Shown here one piece after another: positions 24,035-35,882 of a stretch of 64,000 bases of DNA. Location: the NCBI RefSeq assembly GCF_933775445.1, contig NC_065875.1, forward strand, positions 20,707,555 through 20,771,554. The letters are read 5' to 3'. The notes beneath the pieces were generated by a model that was given only the letters and a program-made list of their open reading frames with translations, did not search any database and had not been told where the DNA came from. The stretch is from Argentina anserina. Taxonomy: Eukaryota; Streptophyta; Magnoliopsida; Rosales; Rosaceae. Both the position numbers and the translations under genes were made by a program. Position 1 is the stretch's first letter. Each line of letters starts with the position of its first letter.

Positions 24035-24565
24035 CAATTGTCTAAATAACGGTTATCGGCATCGTATCGGTTTTATAAAATAAGGATATAACGAGGATAT
24101 ATCGAGATATATCGGATTATATCGGATTTATCGTTTTTACTAATTTTTGATTAAATTTAATATATTTACAAACATATACTTCAAAATCTACCAAATAAAC
24201 TTGAGAAATTAAAACTTATACTTCAAAATGTACCAAATAAACTTCATAAAAAAATATTTGATTGTTTTGACAATTAAAATACATAAATAGTATTAATTAA
24301 TAAAAATAGAGATGATCATTCATCATAAACTCTCTCGTTATCGAATGTTATCGACGAATCTTTCATTTTCTTTAAATTAATTTTTCAAAACGACGTGTTT
24401 TAAAAAAAATTAAAAAAAGCGCCGATATACTGGGTCAAACTCGGTTTGACCTGATATATCGCCATTTGACATGATTTTTCGGGTTGACCGATATAATAGA
24501 CCGATAAGCAACATATCGTATCGTTTTCTTAATATCGGGGATATATCGGGATATTTAGAACATTG
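24035..24565. mobile_element. hAT-type non-autonomous element nested in the Gypsy pol gene
   Basis: The inverted ends are CAATTGTCTAAATA and the complement of CAATGTTCTAAATA. The 8-bp flanks AGAGTAAC (24027-24034) and ACAGTAAC (24566-24573) match at 7 of 8. Removing the insert and one flank restores the expected pol reading (IGWTVTYIKGI-like). The interior is full of ATATCGG words in both orientations and has no coding content. Confidence 0.8.
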
Positions 24566-25860
24566 ACAGTAACATATATCAAGGGAATATGTCCCACTAT
24601 GTGTACTCACATGATACATTTAGAGGAGGGAGTTAAGCCAACAAGAGAAGCTCAATGTCGACTGAACACCCCCATGTTGGAAGTTGTCAAGAAAGAAGTG
24701 ATTAAGCTCTGCGATGCCGGTTTAATTTATGCTATTTCTGACAGCAAGTGGGTTAGTCTTGTGCAGATAGTCCTCAAACATTAAGGAATTACAGTAGTAA
24801 AGAATGATGAGAACGTGTTAGTACCGTAACGTGTGCAAACGGGATGGAAAGTGTGTATTGACTATCGCAATCTCAATGCGAGCACACGCAAAGAACACTT
24901 TCCCCTACCGTTCATTGATAAGATGTTAGAAAGGTTAGCAGGTATGCATATTATTATTTTTTAGATGGTTATTCAGGGTACAACCAGATAGCCATACACA
25001 AGGATGACAAGGAGATGACCACCTTTATATGCCCCTATGAGACTTTCGCTTACCGGCGGATGCCCTTTGGCCTATGCAACGCGCCTGCAACGTTTCAACA
25101 ATGCATGATGAGTATTTTTTCGGACATGGTTGAAAAAATCATTGAGGTATTTATGGATGATTTTTCGATATTTGGTGATTCTTTTGACCTGTGTCTGCAT
25201 CATTTATCCATGGTTTTGAAACGTTGTGTCGAGACTAACCTTGTTTTGAATTGGGAAAAGTGTCATTTTATGGTAGAACAAGGTATAGTTTTTTGACATA
25301 TAATATCTACCAGGGGGATTGAGTTGATAAAACTAAGGTTGATATTGTGCGTATTTTACCTCCTCCTTCAACTATGAAGGAGGTGAGATCTTTTCTTGGA
25401 CATGCATGATTTTATCGTATGTTTATTAAGGACTTTTCCAAGATAGCCCGACGATTATGTGCACTGCTCCATAAAGATGTAGCCTTCAACTGCACAGATG
25501 AGTGCTTGAAGGCATTCAACAAGCTCAAAGAGCTTCTGACGACCGCACCCATCATAGATGCACCTGATTGGAAAGTACCTTTTGAATTATGCGGTTGGTG
25601 TTGTGTTGGGTCAACATCCAACTAAGTTTCTCCATATCATCTATTATGCTTTCAGGACTTTAAATGATGCACAATTAAATGACTCAACTACAGAAAAGGA
25701 ATTCTTAGCTGTGGTCTTTGCTTTAAAAAAGTTTAGGTCTTACTTGTTAGGAACTAAAGTCATTGTTTTCTCTGACCATACTGCTTTGAGATACTTGATG
25801 ACCAAACATGATGCAAAACCCAGGTTGATTATATGGATGTTGTTACTTTAGAAATTTGAT
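24560..25860 (+). pseudogene. Gypsy reverse transcriptase and RNase H region
   Basis: RT motifs are visible in order: EEGVKPTREAQ, CIDYRNLN, the finger motif YRRMPFGLCNAPATFQ (25.05 kb) and the catalytic VFMDDFSIFG. An RNase H piece with [16 protein letters not shown] and [11 protein letters not shown] follows (25.68-25.8 kb). Stops at 24781, 25294 and other points break the frame. The hAT-type element at 24035-24565 separates this part from the upstream pol sequence. Confidence 0.85.
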
Positions 25861-25924
25861 ATTGAAATCAAAGATAAGAAAGACACTGAGAATGTGGTGG
25901 CAGACCACCTGAGCAGGATCACAC

Positions 25925-26891
25925 ATGGATCTAAAGCAGAGGAGGACTCATTGCCTCTGCGTGATAGCTTCCCTGATGAGAAACTTTTTGTTCTCAATGT
26001 TTTTGAGCCTTGGTATGCAGATATTGTTAACTAATCAACCTGGGTTTTGCATCTTGGTTGCAGTCGATTATGTTTCAAAATGGGCGGAGGCAGTGGCCAT
26101 TCGTACTAACGATGTTGTTGTTGTTTTGAAATTTTTGAGATCACTGTTATTAGATTTGGTACTCCCAGGTACATCATCAGTGATGGAGGTTCCCATTTCT
26201 GTAACAAGTCTTTTGCAACTTTGCTCAGGAAATTCAATGTTCATCATAAGGTGGCAACACCTTATCATCCTCAAACGAGCAGGCATGTAGAAGTATCCAA
26301 CAGGGAGATCAAACAATTTAGACTGTTAGACCAACGCGAAAAGATTGGAGTCAACGCTTAGATGAGGCATTGTGGGCATACAAGACAGCATACAAGACAC
26401 CGATTGAAATGTCTCCTTATCGAATGGTCTTTGGGAAAGGCTGCCATCTTCCGGTAGAGCTTGAACACAAGGCATATTGGGCTATTAAGCAGTTTAACTT
26501 TGATATTGATGATGCAGGTGTTCATAGGAAATTACAATTGAATGGGATAGATGAGATTCAAAACAATGCTTATTAATCCAATCGAATGTACAAGGAGAAA
26601 ACCAAGATGTTTCATGATAAGATGATTAAAAGAAAATCTTTTGTTGTTGGGCAAAAAGTCTTGCTTTTCAATTCGCGTCTATGTTTATTCTCAGGTAAAC
26701 TTCGGTCTAGGTGGAGTGGGCCTTTTGTTATACTTAATGTGTTTGCTCATGGTGCAGTAGAGGTCAAAAATCTAAAGAATAGGAATACGTTCAAAGTGAA
26801 CGGACATATGCTCAAACAGTTTTATGAGCTTGTAGCAGTGAGAGATATGGAAGAAGTACATCTTCGTGATCACGTGCTAGTAGAGCAATGA
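25925..26891 (+). pseudogene. Gypsy integrase region lacking the zinc-finger part
   Basis: The frame jumps from a WYADIVN motif (near 26010) directly to FCILVAVDYVSKWAEAVA of the catalytic core. The H2C2 zinc-binding domain that normally lies between is gone. Core and C-terminal pieces follow ([45 protein letters not shown]) to 26891 in several frames. Confidence 0.8.
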
Positions 26892-28615
26892 TTATAAGTA
26901 TTGTCTAGCTGCTGACATTAAACTTAGCGCTACTTGGGAGGCAACCCATGTTGATGGAAAAGCTTGGATTCCATATTTGCATTCTTTCATTCTTTCTCCT
27001 TTGTTATTTTTCATGTTTAATGTGTTTTGTGATGTCATAGGTCTTCTGCTTCATACTTGTTTGATGTGTTGCATGCTTTAATTTTATTTTACATTGAGGA
27101 CAATGCAAATTTTCAAGTGTGGGGTGAAGTTTATATGATATCTTGAAGTTTATATGATATCTTTGGCGTCTATGTTTAGATTTGTGATTTTGAGTCTTTT
27201 AGGTATGCTTTTTGAATTAAAAACAAAAACAATTTTTTAAAAAAGCAAAAAAAAATGTTTATAGTCTTGTTGAAGTCTTAAGGCCCTTAACTAGTCTATA
27301 ATGTGCTTATATCTTCTGAAATTGTGACTAAGAGTGCAACATGTGCCTATGTTAGCTGAGTTTCTTTAATTAATCTTGATATATATTGCATGTGTTAATA
27401 TGTTGTGGATGCAGAAACGAGTTAACATGGTACAAATTCATTAGCATGCTTAAACATAGTTGAAATTCATTAATCTGTGAGCGATTGAGCCTAAATGTAA
27501 TTATACATGCTTTCTTTGTTGTGTGTCAATTGCTTGCCGTAGATTAAGTTAATGGACTCTAAGGATTACTAGAATTTGCTCTTGTGTTTGTCAAAACTTA
27601 TAGTCATTATATATCTTGATTGTGATAAAGGCACTTAAGATCTACCACCATTGCTATATGTAGTCTGTGACCTATATTTTGTGTATACAAGATGTGCAGC
27701 CCTTAATTAACTACTATGAGCTTGCATTATGATCTTTTTTGTCATCACCCACATAACCTTACCCTTGAACCTTAGAATAATTATATCTCTACATTTGTTC
27801 TAGAACTTAGTAGAGATGTACATGAGACGTATACATGAAGACCAAGGCGGAAGATTGTGAAGATGAAGCAAAGAAATAAGTATGGGATATCAAACTCCTT
27901 GTGTTGTAAAAAAATAAAACAAAAATGTGTATGTTCTTTTGTGATGTTTGACTTATACCACAGGTTAACTGTAGATGAAAAGAATGAAATGAAGGCCCAA
28001 CAAGATGATATTCAGTCACAATTGTGATATATTTAGAAGAATTCAATAGTGAAGATGCTTCAAGGGTTGTAAAGTTCGAAAAAAAAATCTCTTCATTTAT
28101 CTATACTAGGTTTTAAAACTTGTTTGAATTTCACATCCCTTTTATTCTATAAACCTATGGGCTTAACCACATTACAACCTTATAAAGTCATTTTTGATCC
28201 TCAGGCAGCATTTGATCTGTGGAGATAAGTCACAAAAATTAAGCATATGGTTCGGTCCATTTGACAAGTAATTGAGTTGAGTGAAAACCTTAGACATATG
28301 TTGAGAGAAACACTTATAACGTACCCATGTGAGATTGAATCTTAATTTGTTTATTGCATGCTATAGCTTTACATTCACCATGATTATGTCTTCGTCTTAC
28401 ATGTTGTATGTGTATCATGTATTGACATTAACCTTCGAAATTTCGTGGATTGAACTGAAATATCATGTGATCTTGGTATTGCAATGTTAGAGAGATTGCT
28501 GAGACAAAGTGTTAAGGGCATTAGAGTTTTGTAGTCTATGTTATTTTTGAGTCTTTCCAAAGTCTTAGTTTAGTGTTTTGCTCGAGGATTAGCAAAAGCT
28601 AAATGTGGGGTATTT

Positions 28616-29239
28616 TGATAGTCACATATTTATCTGACTTTGATTGTGTTAATTATTCATTTTACTTAGCTATTTTGTTATGTTTTTATATTTTAATTAA
28701 CTTTATTTGTTTTTAGGTATTTCGAAGTGGAATAAAGAAGAAAAGAGAAGAAAGAAAGAGAAATCAAATACCTAACTCGAATATCTTGATAATGGAGAAA
28801 AATGTGAAATTCCGGTAATTTTCCGAGCACCACCATTTTTGGTGGTGTCATGCATTTTCGGGCTAATTTTATAGAGGAGCAAGGAATGAGCAACAAATTG
28901 TTCTATTACAACTAGATCTAATCTTTTTAGTTGAGATTTAACTACACTATTTTTTTCTCTATTTCTCACAAAATCATGGCTCACCATTGTCCAAAAATCC
29001 ACACCTATATTATGCAAAAATCTAATTTGATTTTGAGTGTAATCATCACCTCTAGGTCCATCATTACCTAGCCATCATTCACTTTCTCCATGATCACTCA
29101 GTTCCTTCTATGATCACTCACCCTACTCACTACATCATTATCTCTCACTTTTATCTACTTTTTCCACCACCATTCTCCTCTATAAAAACCTTCATCACCA
29201 CCATCCATCTCCATACACACCATTTTTTCACAACCAACC

Positions 29240-29271
<32 letters not shown>

Positions 29272-30401
29272 AAAAAAATAGAGAGAAGAAGAGAAGAGAA
29301 ATGGGAGAAGGCAGAAATGGAGAGCCGAAGCGAAGTCACCTTCAATATCCTCAAGCTATACCTCACATCTTCTCTTCTCAAGGTGCTAAAATCTCATCAA
29401 ACTTCCACAATAAAAAGGAAATTTTGTCTCTTCTCCTTTAATTCATCTCTTATATATTCCTTTGATGTTTTTATTTAGGATTATGTGTAACTAAATTTCT
29501 TGATAGTTAGGGGCTAATCAAAACTCTAGATATGTCTTCGATTTCAAACTCCAATTGATTTATATAATTTTATATGAGAATTTCTTCACTGATTGTTCAT
29601 TGGTAATTCTATTGCATGTCTCATTAGGTCGATACTTTGATGCATGTTTTAGGGTTTTATTATCTTGAATATGTATATGACCGACATATCGTTGCATATT
29701 CTCTGAGAGATAACAATTCTTTGCAGGGATTTGTTTGAAGTGATTCCTTAATAATCTAAGGCTACCGACATTGACCTTAGATTGTTTGTTGTTACTCAAA
29801 CGTTCTTAGAACTTCATGATTTCAATTATTTTGGTCTAGATACCGATATTTAATAGATCTATTAATTGAGAATATAGTTAAGTCGATACCGACATTTCAC
29901 TTAATATGACAAGTAAGAGAACGTAATATAGTTAATAACCTAACGACATTAGCTTACCTGTGAGTGCATTCATCTATAATTATTGACATTATTTTAGGGT
30001 GATTGAAGCATATCTAGTGGTGGAGAGAAGTTTCTAGCTATTGTTTTTCCCATATCTACATCCATATTTACTTTTTAATATTCTGTTTTTAGCAGTATTT
30101 CTGTCTTATTTAGTTTTGTTCACCAATCAAACCAATTCCGAATACTCTCAAACTTTGTGTGGTAGTCCACCACTGTGTCTAATTAGTTTTTGTTTAATTT
30201 TTTAATTTTTGGTTGAGTCTAGAGTAACTAATTAATTATGTTTCCGCTCCTTGTCGAGTTTGCCAGATTTCTTATTTACGCGTCTATTTATGTTTTTAAG
30301 TTTAGTTTTACCAATTTTCTACTGGTAATGATCCCTAGTTACTATATTAATATAATTAAATTGATAATAGAGTATTTTAGTATGTGCTTTTACGCCTTTC
30401 A
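28616..30401 (+). repeat. 3' LTR of the Gypsy element
   Basis: The LTR is 1786 bp, starting TGATAGTCACATATTT right after the purine tract and ending TTTCA before the CCCTT duplication. It differs from the 5' LTR by scattered substitutions and small indels, so insertion was not very recent. Confidence 0.9.
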
Positions 30402-30899
30402 CCCTTTTTAAGTTTTGGGGAAAATTTTGCAGGATGTATGTATATATGTTGTTATTGTAGTTCAGCAGTTGTCAAAATGTTTGAAACAAAAAAACGACAA
30501 GAAGAAAGTAGAAGTAGCAATTGTTTGATTAAAAGAACGACATGTAATTGAGTATAATCAAACTATTTGAGCAAAAAGCAGCAAAAGCTGATTAAGGTCT
30601 CTCCAAAGACCGGCCTTCTAACTACTTGGCCTTCAGCCCTTCTCCTTATCACATCTGCAAAGAACGGTCTTTAGAATTCAATACTCTACTTCACTTCTCT
30701 TCTCTTCTAATCTCATTCTCCCAACCTTATTTAAAGTATTACATTTACATTTTTCCCGGATCAGAATTTGTATTAAAGTAGACGAGAAATTTTTTAAGAA
30801 TATTTAGTTTTCTTGCTGTGCATAAGGTAAATCTAGCCCCTCTCAGTTTTCAATCCTAGTTATGTGCCTGCGTTTATATATGGTCTAAACTTGCAGAAA

Positions 30900-32430
30900 C
30901 GTATATCATCTGGTTTAGTTGAATTAATGTGCCTGGGAAATGAAATTCCGAAATGGTTTAGATGTCAAACGGAGGGATCTTCAATGGACATCAGACTTCA
31001 TTTGCATTAGTCTGATGGTTCAAACTTCTTGGGTATTGTTCTATGCTCTGTTTTTTCTATCCTTACTGGCACTCCTGATTCACTTCGGTATCAATGTGTG
31101 ATGACTCTCAAAACCAACAATGGTGAAAAATATAACGTCGATATGGGAAATACAAAGCGCTTCAGGATTGACCTTCAGGCTGACGCTAATCACGTGTTCA
31201 TGTGGTATGATACAGCCCATAAAATTCCGGATGAAGCAAAATGGTGTATCGAAGCCTCATTTGACTTCTATACAGTAATCAATAGTAGACGGGGGAACAA
31301 TGTGAAAAGATGTGGGGTCTGCCTTCTGTATGCCCAAGGTTGAAATCCCAGCAGGTTCATGGTGCTCTGGAATTTTAAGGCATTCGTCCACAACAAGTTA
31401 CTACGACTAGGAAACGCCGTTGTGCAGAGGATGAAGAAAGTAGGGGTGACAATGGTATAGAAAACCATTCCAACCAATTCGTATACCAATCGTACTAAAT
31501 ATGTTGGTATACCAAATACTTGGTACATGGTATATGGTACAGTATACCGTACCAATATAAAAAATACGGTAGGTAGGTGGTATAGATTTTCCATATACCA
31601 TGGTATATCGTACCTACCAACTTATATTATATTAAATTATTTAATTAAAAAATATATATATCTTTAAATTTCAATTGTAGATTTATTGAAAAATAAATTC
31701 AAACCATATATATCTACTAACCTTAATCTAATCTCTCTGAGTTTCTTTCTCAAGTACACTATTTTTCTCGTCTTCAATTTCTTTATTTAATTATGAATGA
31801 ATCGATTCAATCGAATTTCCAAGTACAAATGCTTAGACCTATCAGTAGCACCATCACTGCTTACAACATGTCAACATATATCGCATTTAAACCTATCATT
31901 TATTTTTTCAATTGTTTTGAGAATTCATAAGTACTTTAACAGTTTGACTATTTGGACTTTGACTTTCTATATATGACTTTGTATTTGGTAATTTGGTTGA
32001 AGTTATATAAGACTTTAGAATTCTATTGTTATTTCACTTATTTATTATTATTTATTTGGATTGGGCCTTAAAATTTTTGGGCCTTAAATATGTTGGTACA
32101 AGCCCATTACCAACCGTACCAACTGAGTACCAACCGTACCACTTAATTGGTATACCAACGTTATTGGTTGGTATAAATCGTGGATTTTTCATACCAAATA
32201 TATATTGGTTGGTATATGGTATTGGAAAATTAAGACTGGTATACCAACCAATCCAGCCCTAGAAGAAAGTGGAAGTAGTCAAATGTGGAGGAACCAATTA
32301 GTGTCAATGTGGTGTCACACCATGGGCCCCGCTTTGATGGTGAAACTAGTGGAAGCTGATTGTAGATACACCGCGGCCAAGACGATGATGCTCGGGAATT
32401 TGAAGTCACTCTGTTATAAGAACCGGTACC
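30900..32430 (+). pseudogene. TNL resistance gene remnant, post-LRR (C-JID-like) portion
   Basis: From about 30928 the sequence encodes GNEIPKWFRCQTEGSS, then SDGSNFLGIVLCSVF, VFMWYDTAHK and VKRCGVCLLYAQ. This is the C-terminal jelly-roll/Ig-like (C-JID) region that follows the LRRs in TNL immune receptors. A TAG at 31008-31010 replaces the usual Trp codon before SDGSN. A stop follows LLYAQG at 31341. The tail is interrupted by a hAT-type element at 31441-32271 and resumes with GAAGAAAGTGG. The insertion at 32431 ends the recognisable gene. It is colinear with the LRR fragment at 18.5 kb. Confidence 0.75.
31441..32271. mobile_element. hAT-type non-autonomous element in the TNL remnant
   Basis: A perfect 8-bp target duplication GAAGAAAG flanks the element (31433-31440 and 32272-32279). 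Ends are TAGGGGTGACAATGGTAT and the complement of TAGGGCTGGATTGG. Subterminal zones carry many GGTATACC/TTGGTA words in both orientations. The middle is AT-rich and non-coding. Confidence 0.85.
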
Positions 32431-34825
32431 TAGACCTAATTATTTAGCCCGATGGACTTTTTTCTGGCCCGATTCGCGAGAAAGTCTCCCAAGACCCACT
32501 TCCGTAGGTAGAACGTCGGATTTAGTTTATAGATATGAAATCTGGCCCGACCTGTGAAAACCCACTAAGATATAAAATATGATACATGCAGATGATATAT
32601 TATATATATTTCAATTATATGTCTTTTTTTAATAATAATTATACATAAAATATTATATATATTAATAATACTAGATTGAAAATTTTATATTTTTTTATAT
32701 TATAGTTGTATACTATATATAAAATAAAATTATAGCATTATGAAGCAACTATACGAAGTAAACTTCTCGGGATTAATCGACACCAACTAATGTTATCACT
32801 ACTAATATTTAGGGACCCTGTTAAAACTTCATCTAATTTGGAAATCGTCTAACCGTCAGAATTTCCAGTAAACCGAAAACACCACTAATATGAAATAAGC
32901 AAGGACCCATTACCAGGATGCAAACGTCGAAAACCGTTTGCATATCTGAAATAATCTAATTTTTGTAACCAATCGTGCGCGGTCGCACCGAGAAAACTAA
33001 TTTGGCAAAGCCCCGGTCAATGAGGTTTTAATATATCAAAATGCCTCTTTTTTTGTTGATTGTAGGTATGGGCGGTCAAACTATGTCCAAAACGGACGAA
33101 AATTTTTACGGGGTCCCTAAATAAATATACTAATCACATCTGCTGGTGTCGATTGCCGAAGTGTCCACTAATATATCATAACTTTTATATTAAGTTAAAA
33201 AAAAAACTATCGCATTATGAAGTGACTATATAAAGGAAACTTCTCGGGATTAATCGACACAAGCCTATGTGATCGGTATTTATATTTAATGACACTGTAA
33301 AAATTTCATCCAATTCGAACCTCGTTTGACTGTTGGAATTTCCAGTGAACCGAAAACACCACTAATGTGCCCTAAGGGATGACCAATTACAAAAATGTGA
33401 ATGTCGAAAGTTGTTTGTATATATGAAATCACCTAATTTTTATTACCTATCATATGTAGTCACACTAAGATAACCTATTTGGCAAAGCCCCGGTCAATAG
33501 GGTTTCAATATGTTAAAACGCCTCTTTTTTTGTTGACCATATGTACGAACGATAAAACCATGTACAAAACGGACGAAAATTTTACGGGATCCCTAAATAT
33601 ATATATCAATCACATTTGTTTGTGTCGATCAACCATATTTCAAAATAGAGTTGTCGATCGTCTAAGTGTCCACTAATGTATCATAATCTTTATATTAAGT
33701 TTAGAATAAAACTACTGCATTATGAACCGACTATATGAAGGAAACTTCTCGGGATCAATCGACATCAGCCGATGTGATCGGTATATATATTTAGTGACCC
33801 TGTAAAAATTTCATCCAATTCAGACCTCGTTTGACCGTCGGAATTTCCGGTAAACCAAAAACACCACTAATATGCCCTCAGAGAAGACCTATTACCAAGA
33901 TGTGAATGCCGAAATATGTTTACATATTTAAAATCACTTAATTTTTGTCACCAATAGTGTGTGGTCGCACCGAGGAAACCCATTTGACAAAGCCCTGGTT
34001 AATGGGGGTTTTAATATGTTAAAACGCCTCTTTTTTTTTGTTGACCGTAGGTACGGACGGTCAAACCTTGTCCAAAAAGGACAAAATTTTTACAGGTTCC
34101 CAAAATATATATACCGATCACATCTGCTAGTGTCGATTAACCATATTTCGAACTAGAGTTTTCGATCGCTTAAGTGTCCACTAATGTATCATAATCTTTA
34201 TATTATGTTGAGAATAAAACGATTGCATTATGACACGATTATATTAAGGAAATTTTTCGGGATCAATCGACACCATCCGATGTGATCGGTATATATATTT
34301 AGTGACTATTTTAAAATTTCATCCAATTCGGACCTCACTAATATGTCTTAAGGGACGACCCATTACTAAGATGTGAATGCCGAAAGATGTTTACATATTT
34401 GAAATCACCTAATTTTTGTCACCGATCGTGCGTGGTCGCAACGAGGAAACTCATTTGGCAAATCCCTGGTTAATGTGGTTTTATTATGTTAAAACGCCTA
34501 TTTTTTGGTTGACCGTAGGTACAAACGGTTAAACCATGTTCAAAACAGACGAAATTTTTACAGGGTCCCTAAATATATATATATCGATCACATCTACTAG
34601 TGTCGATCGACAATATTTCAAAACTAGAATTTATTTGTGACTTTTTTTTTAGAATGTTTTCTAATAATTCTTTTATTGTTCCAAACCCTTAAATAAGAGT
34701 ATTATTTTTTCTAATACAAGCCCGCAAAGCCCGGTCAATAAATGTCCGTAAGGCTCACTTTTGGTGGGTGGGTTTGGTTCTTCATCTTTGTGAAAATACC
34801 CAACCCGGCCCGTTGACGAGCCATA
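32431..34825. mobile_element. hAT-type element carrying a tandem array
   Basis: A perfect 8-bp duplication CCGGTACC flanks the block (32423-32430 and 34826-34833). The left end TAGACCTAATTATTTAGCCCG and right end (complement TATGGCTCGTCAACGGGCC) form weak inverted ends, both followed by GGCCCG words. No transposase is seen. The interior is mostly a four-copy tandem repeat. The target sequence is palindromic, so the duplication is slightly less informative than usual. Confidence 0.65.
32735..34640. repeat. tandem array, four copies of an approximately 0.5-kb unit
   Basis: The landmark GCATTATGA starts units at 32735, 33212, 33717 and 34225, spacings of 477, 505 and 508 bp. Each unit contains CTTCTCGGGAT-ATCGACA, CATCCAATT, GACCTCGTTTGAC, AACACCACTAATATG, GGTCGCACCGAG and GCCCCGGTCAAT words. 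The fourth unit has lost the GTTTGACCGTCGG to AACACC segment. Units differ at many sites, so the array is old. Confidence 0.85.
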
Positions 34826-34908
34826 CCGGTACCACAACGAAAAATAACGAGGTTATTTCCTTTATTTTATTTTTTCTGTTTGTATTATTTATTTATTTGT
34901 CTATCTAC

Positions 34909-35560
34909 TAGGGGTGTACATGGTGCGGTGTGGTGTGAGTTGGAGGCCAAACCTAATCTAACCCATTTTAAACGGTTTGATCATTTTGCAAACCAGATTC
35001 AATATTCGATTTGGTTAGACATTTATCCAGTAAACCACATTTCCGATGCGGTTTCGGATAAACCATTTATTTTCACATATCAAATTGAGATAAATAAAGT
35101 CATCAGGTCTCTAAATAATATTATAAACTAAAATACTAACTACGTTTTGAAGGTACAAATCTTTGAATACTACATAATAATGTCTATTAAGTCATGAAAT
35201 ATACTTTAAGATATAAACCAAAGAGAGAAAGAAAGATGAAGCGGTAAAAAGAGATATCATTTAGTCAATTCAGAACAGATCTTGGTAATCTTGCGCTTTA
35301 GAGCCTTAGAGATAAGGTTTTGTTACTATTAGGATATTAGTATATTACTATATTATAAAAATAATAATTTATTTTAAACCTGTCCGGTTTGATTTTATCC
35401 GGTTTGGGAAATGTCTAATCCTAATCCAATCTATTTATAAGCAGTTTGGTATTTTCACAATTCTAATCCAATCCACATAAAGCAGTACGGGCTGCTATCC
35501 GGTTTAAACCGGTGTGATACGGTGCGGTATCGCATTTCCGGTAAGAAATGCACACTCCTA
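34909..35560. mobile_element. hAT-type MITE, 652 bp
   Basis: Ends are TAGGGGTGTACATGG and the complement of TAGGAGTGTGCATTTC. The flanks CTATCTAC (34901-34908) and CTATCTGC (35561-35568) match at 7 of 8. Subterminal GGTGCGGTGTGG and CCGGTTT words occur in both arms. No coding content. Confidence 0.8.
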
Positions 35561-35882
35561 CTATCTGCACTAATATTATTAAGAGAAGGGATCTTGCTAG
35601 CTAAAATGGTTCTCCTTGTATCATATACAAATTCATTGTAAACTGATTAGAGGCTATATAAATTGTCTCTGTTTATCTTGTATTTTTCACATTTGATCAT
35701 GTGAAACCTTGTATATAAATGTCAACGAAAGATATTAGATTGGATAAGCAAAAGGACAATGTTACCACTAGTGCTGTTTTTTTATTACACTGTTAATTGC
35801 TTGAATACGATCAGAAATGATATGACGGAAAATGATATCTAGTTTATAAAAAAAAAATCGAAGTTATTTCACGGAATAACAC

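Larger units (their letters stand above)
19162..30401 (+). mobile_element. complete Gypsy LTR retrotransposon, Athila/Tat-like, degenerate
   Basis: Both LTRs are present and the element is bounded by a perfect 5-bp duplication CCCTT (19157-19161 and 30402-30406). Each LTR starts TGATAGTCACATATTT; the right end reads TTTCA and the left LTR ends CTATCA. After the left LTR comes AATTTTGGCG, the start of the primer site usual in this group. A purine-rich tract GTGGGGTATTT precedes the right LTR. Gag, protease, RT, RNase H and integrase are recognisable in this order, with many stops and shifts. A hAT-type element is nested at 24035-24565. The 26.9-28.6 kb stretch before the right LTR is non-coding, where Athila relatives may carry an env-like frame. 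It splits the TNL remnant. Confidence 0.9.

Noticed and set aside
32735..34640. Tandem array considered as a CRISPR-like or centromeric array
   Set aside because: Units are about 500 bp with no repeat-spacer pattern, only four copies, and the array is bounded by a transposon target duplication.
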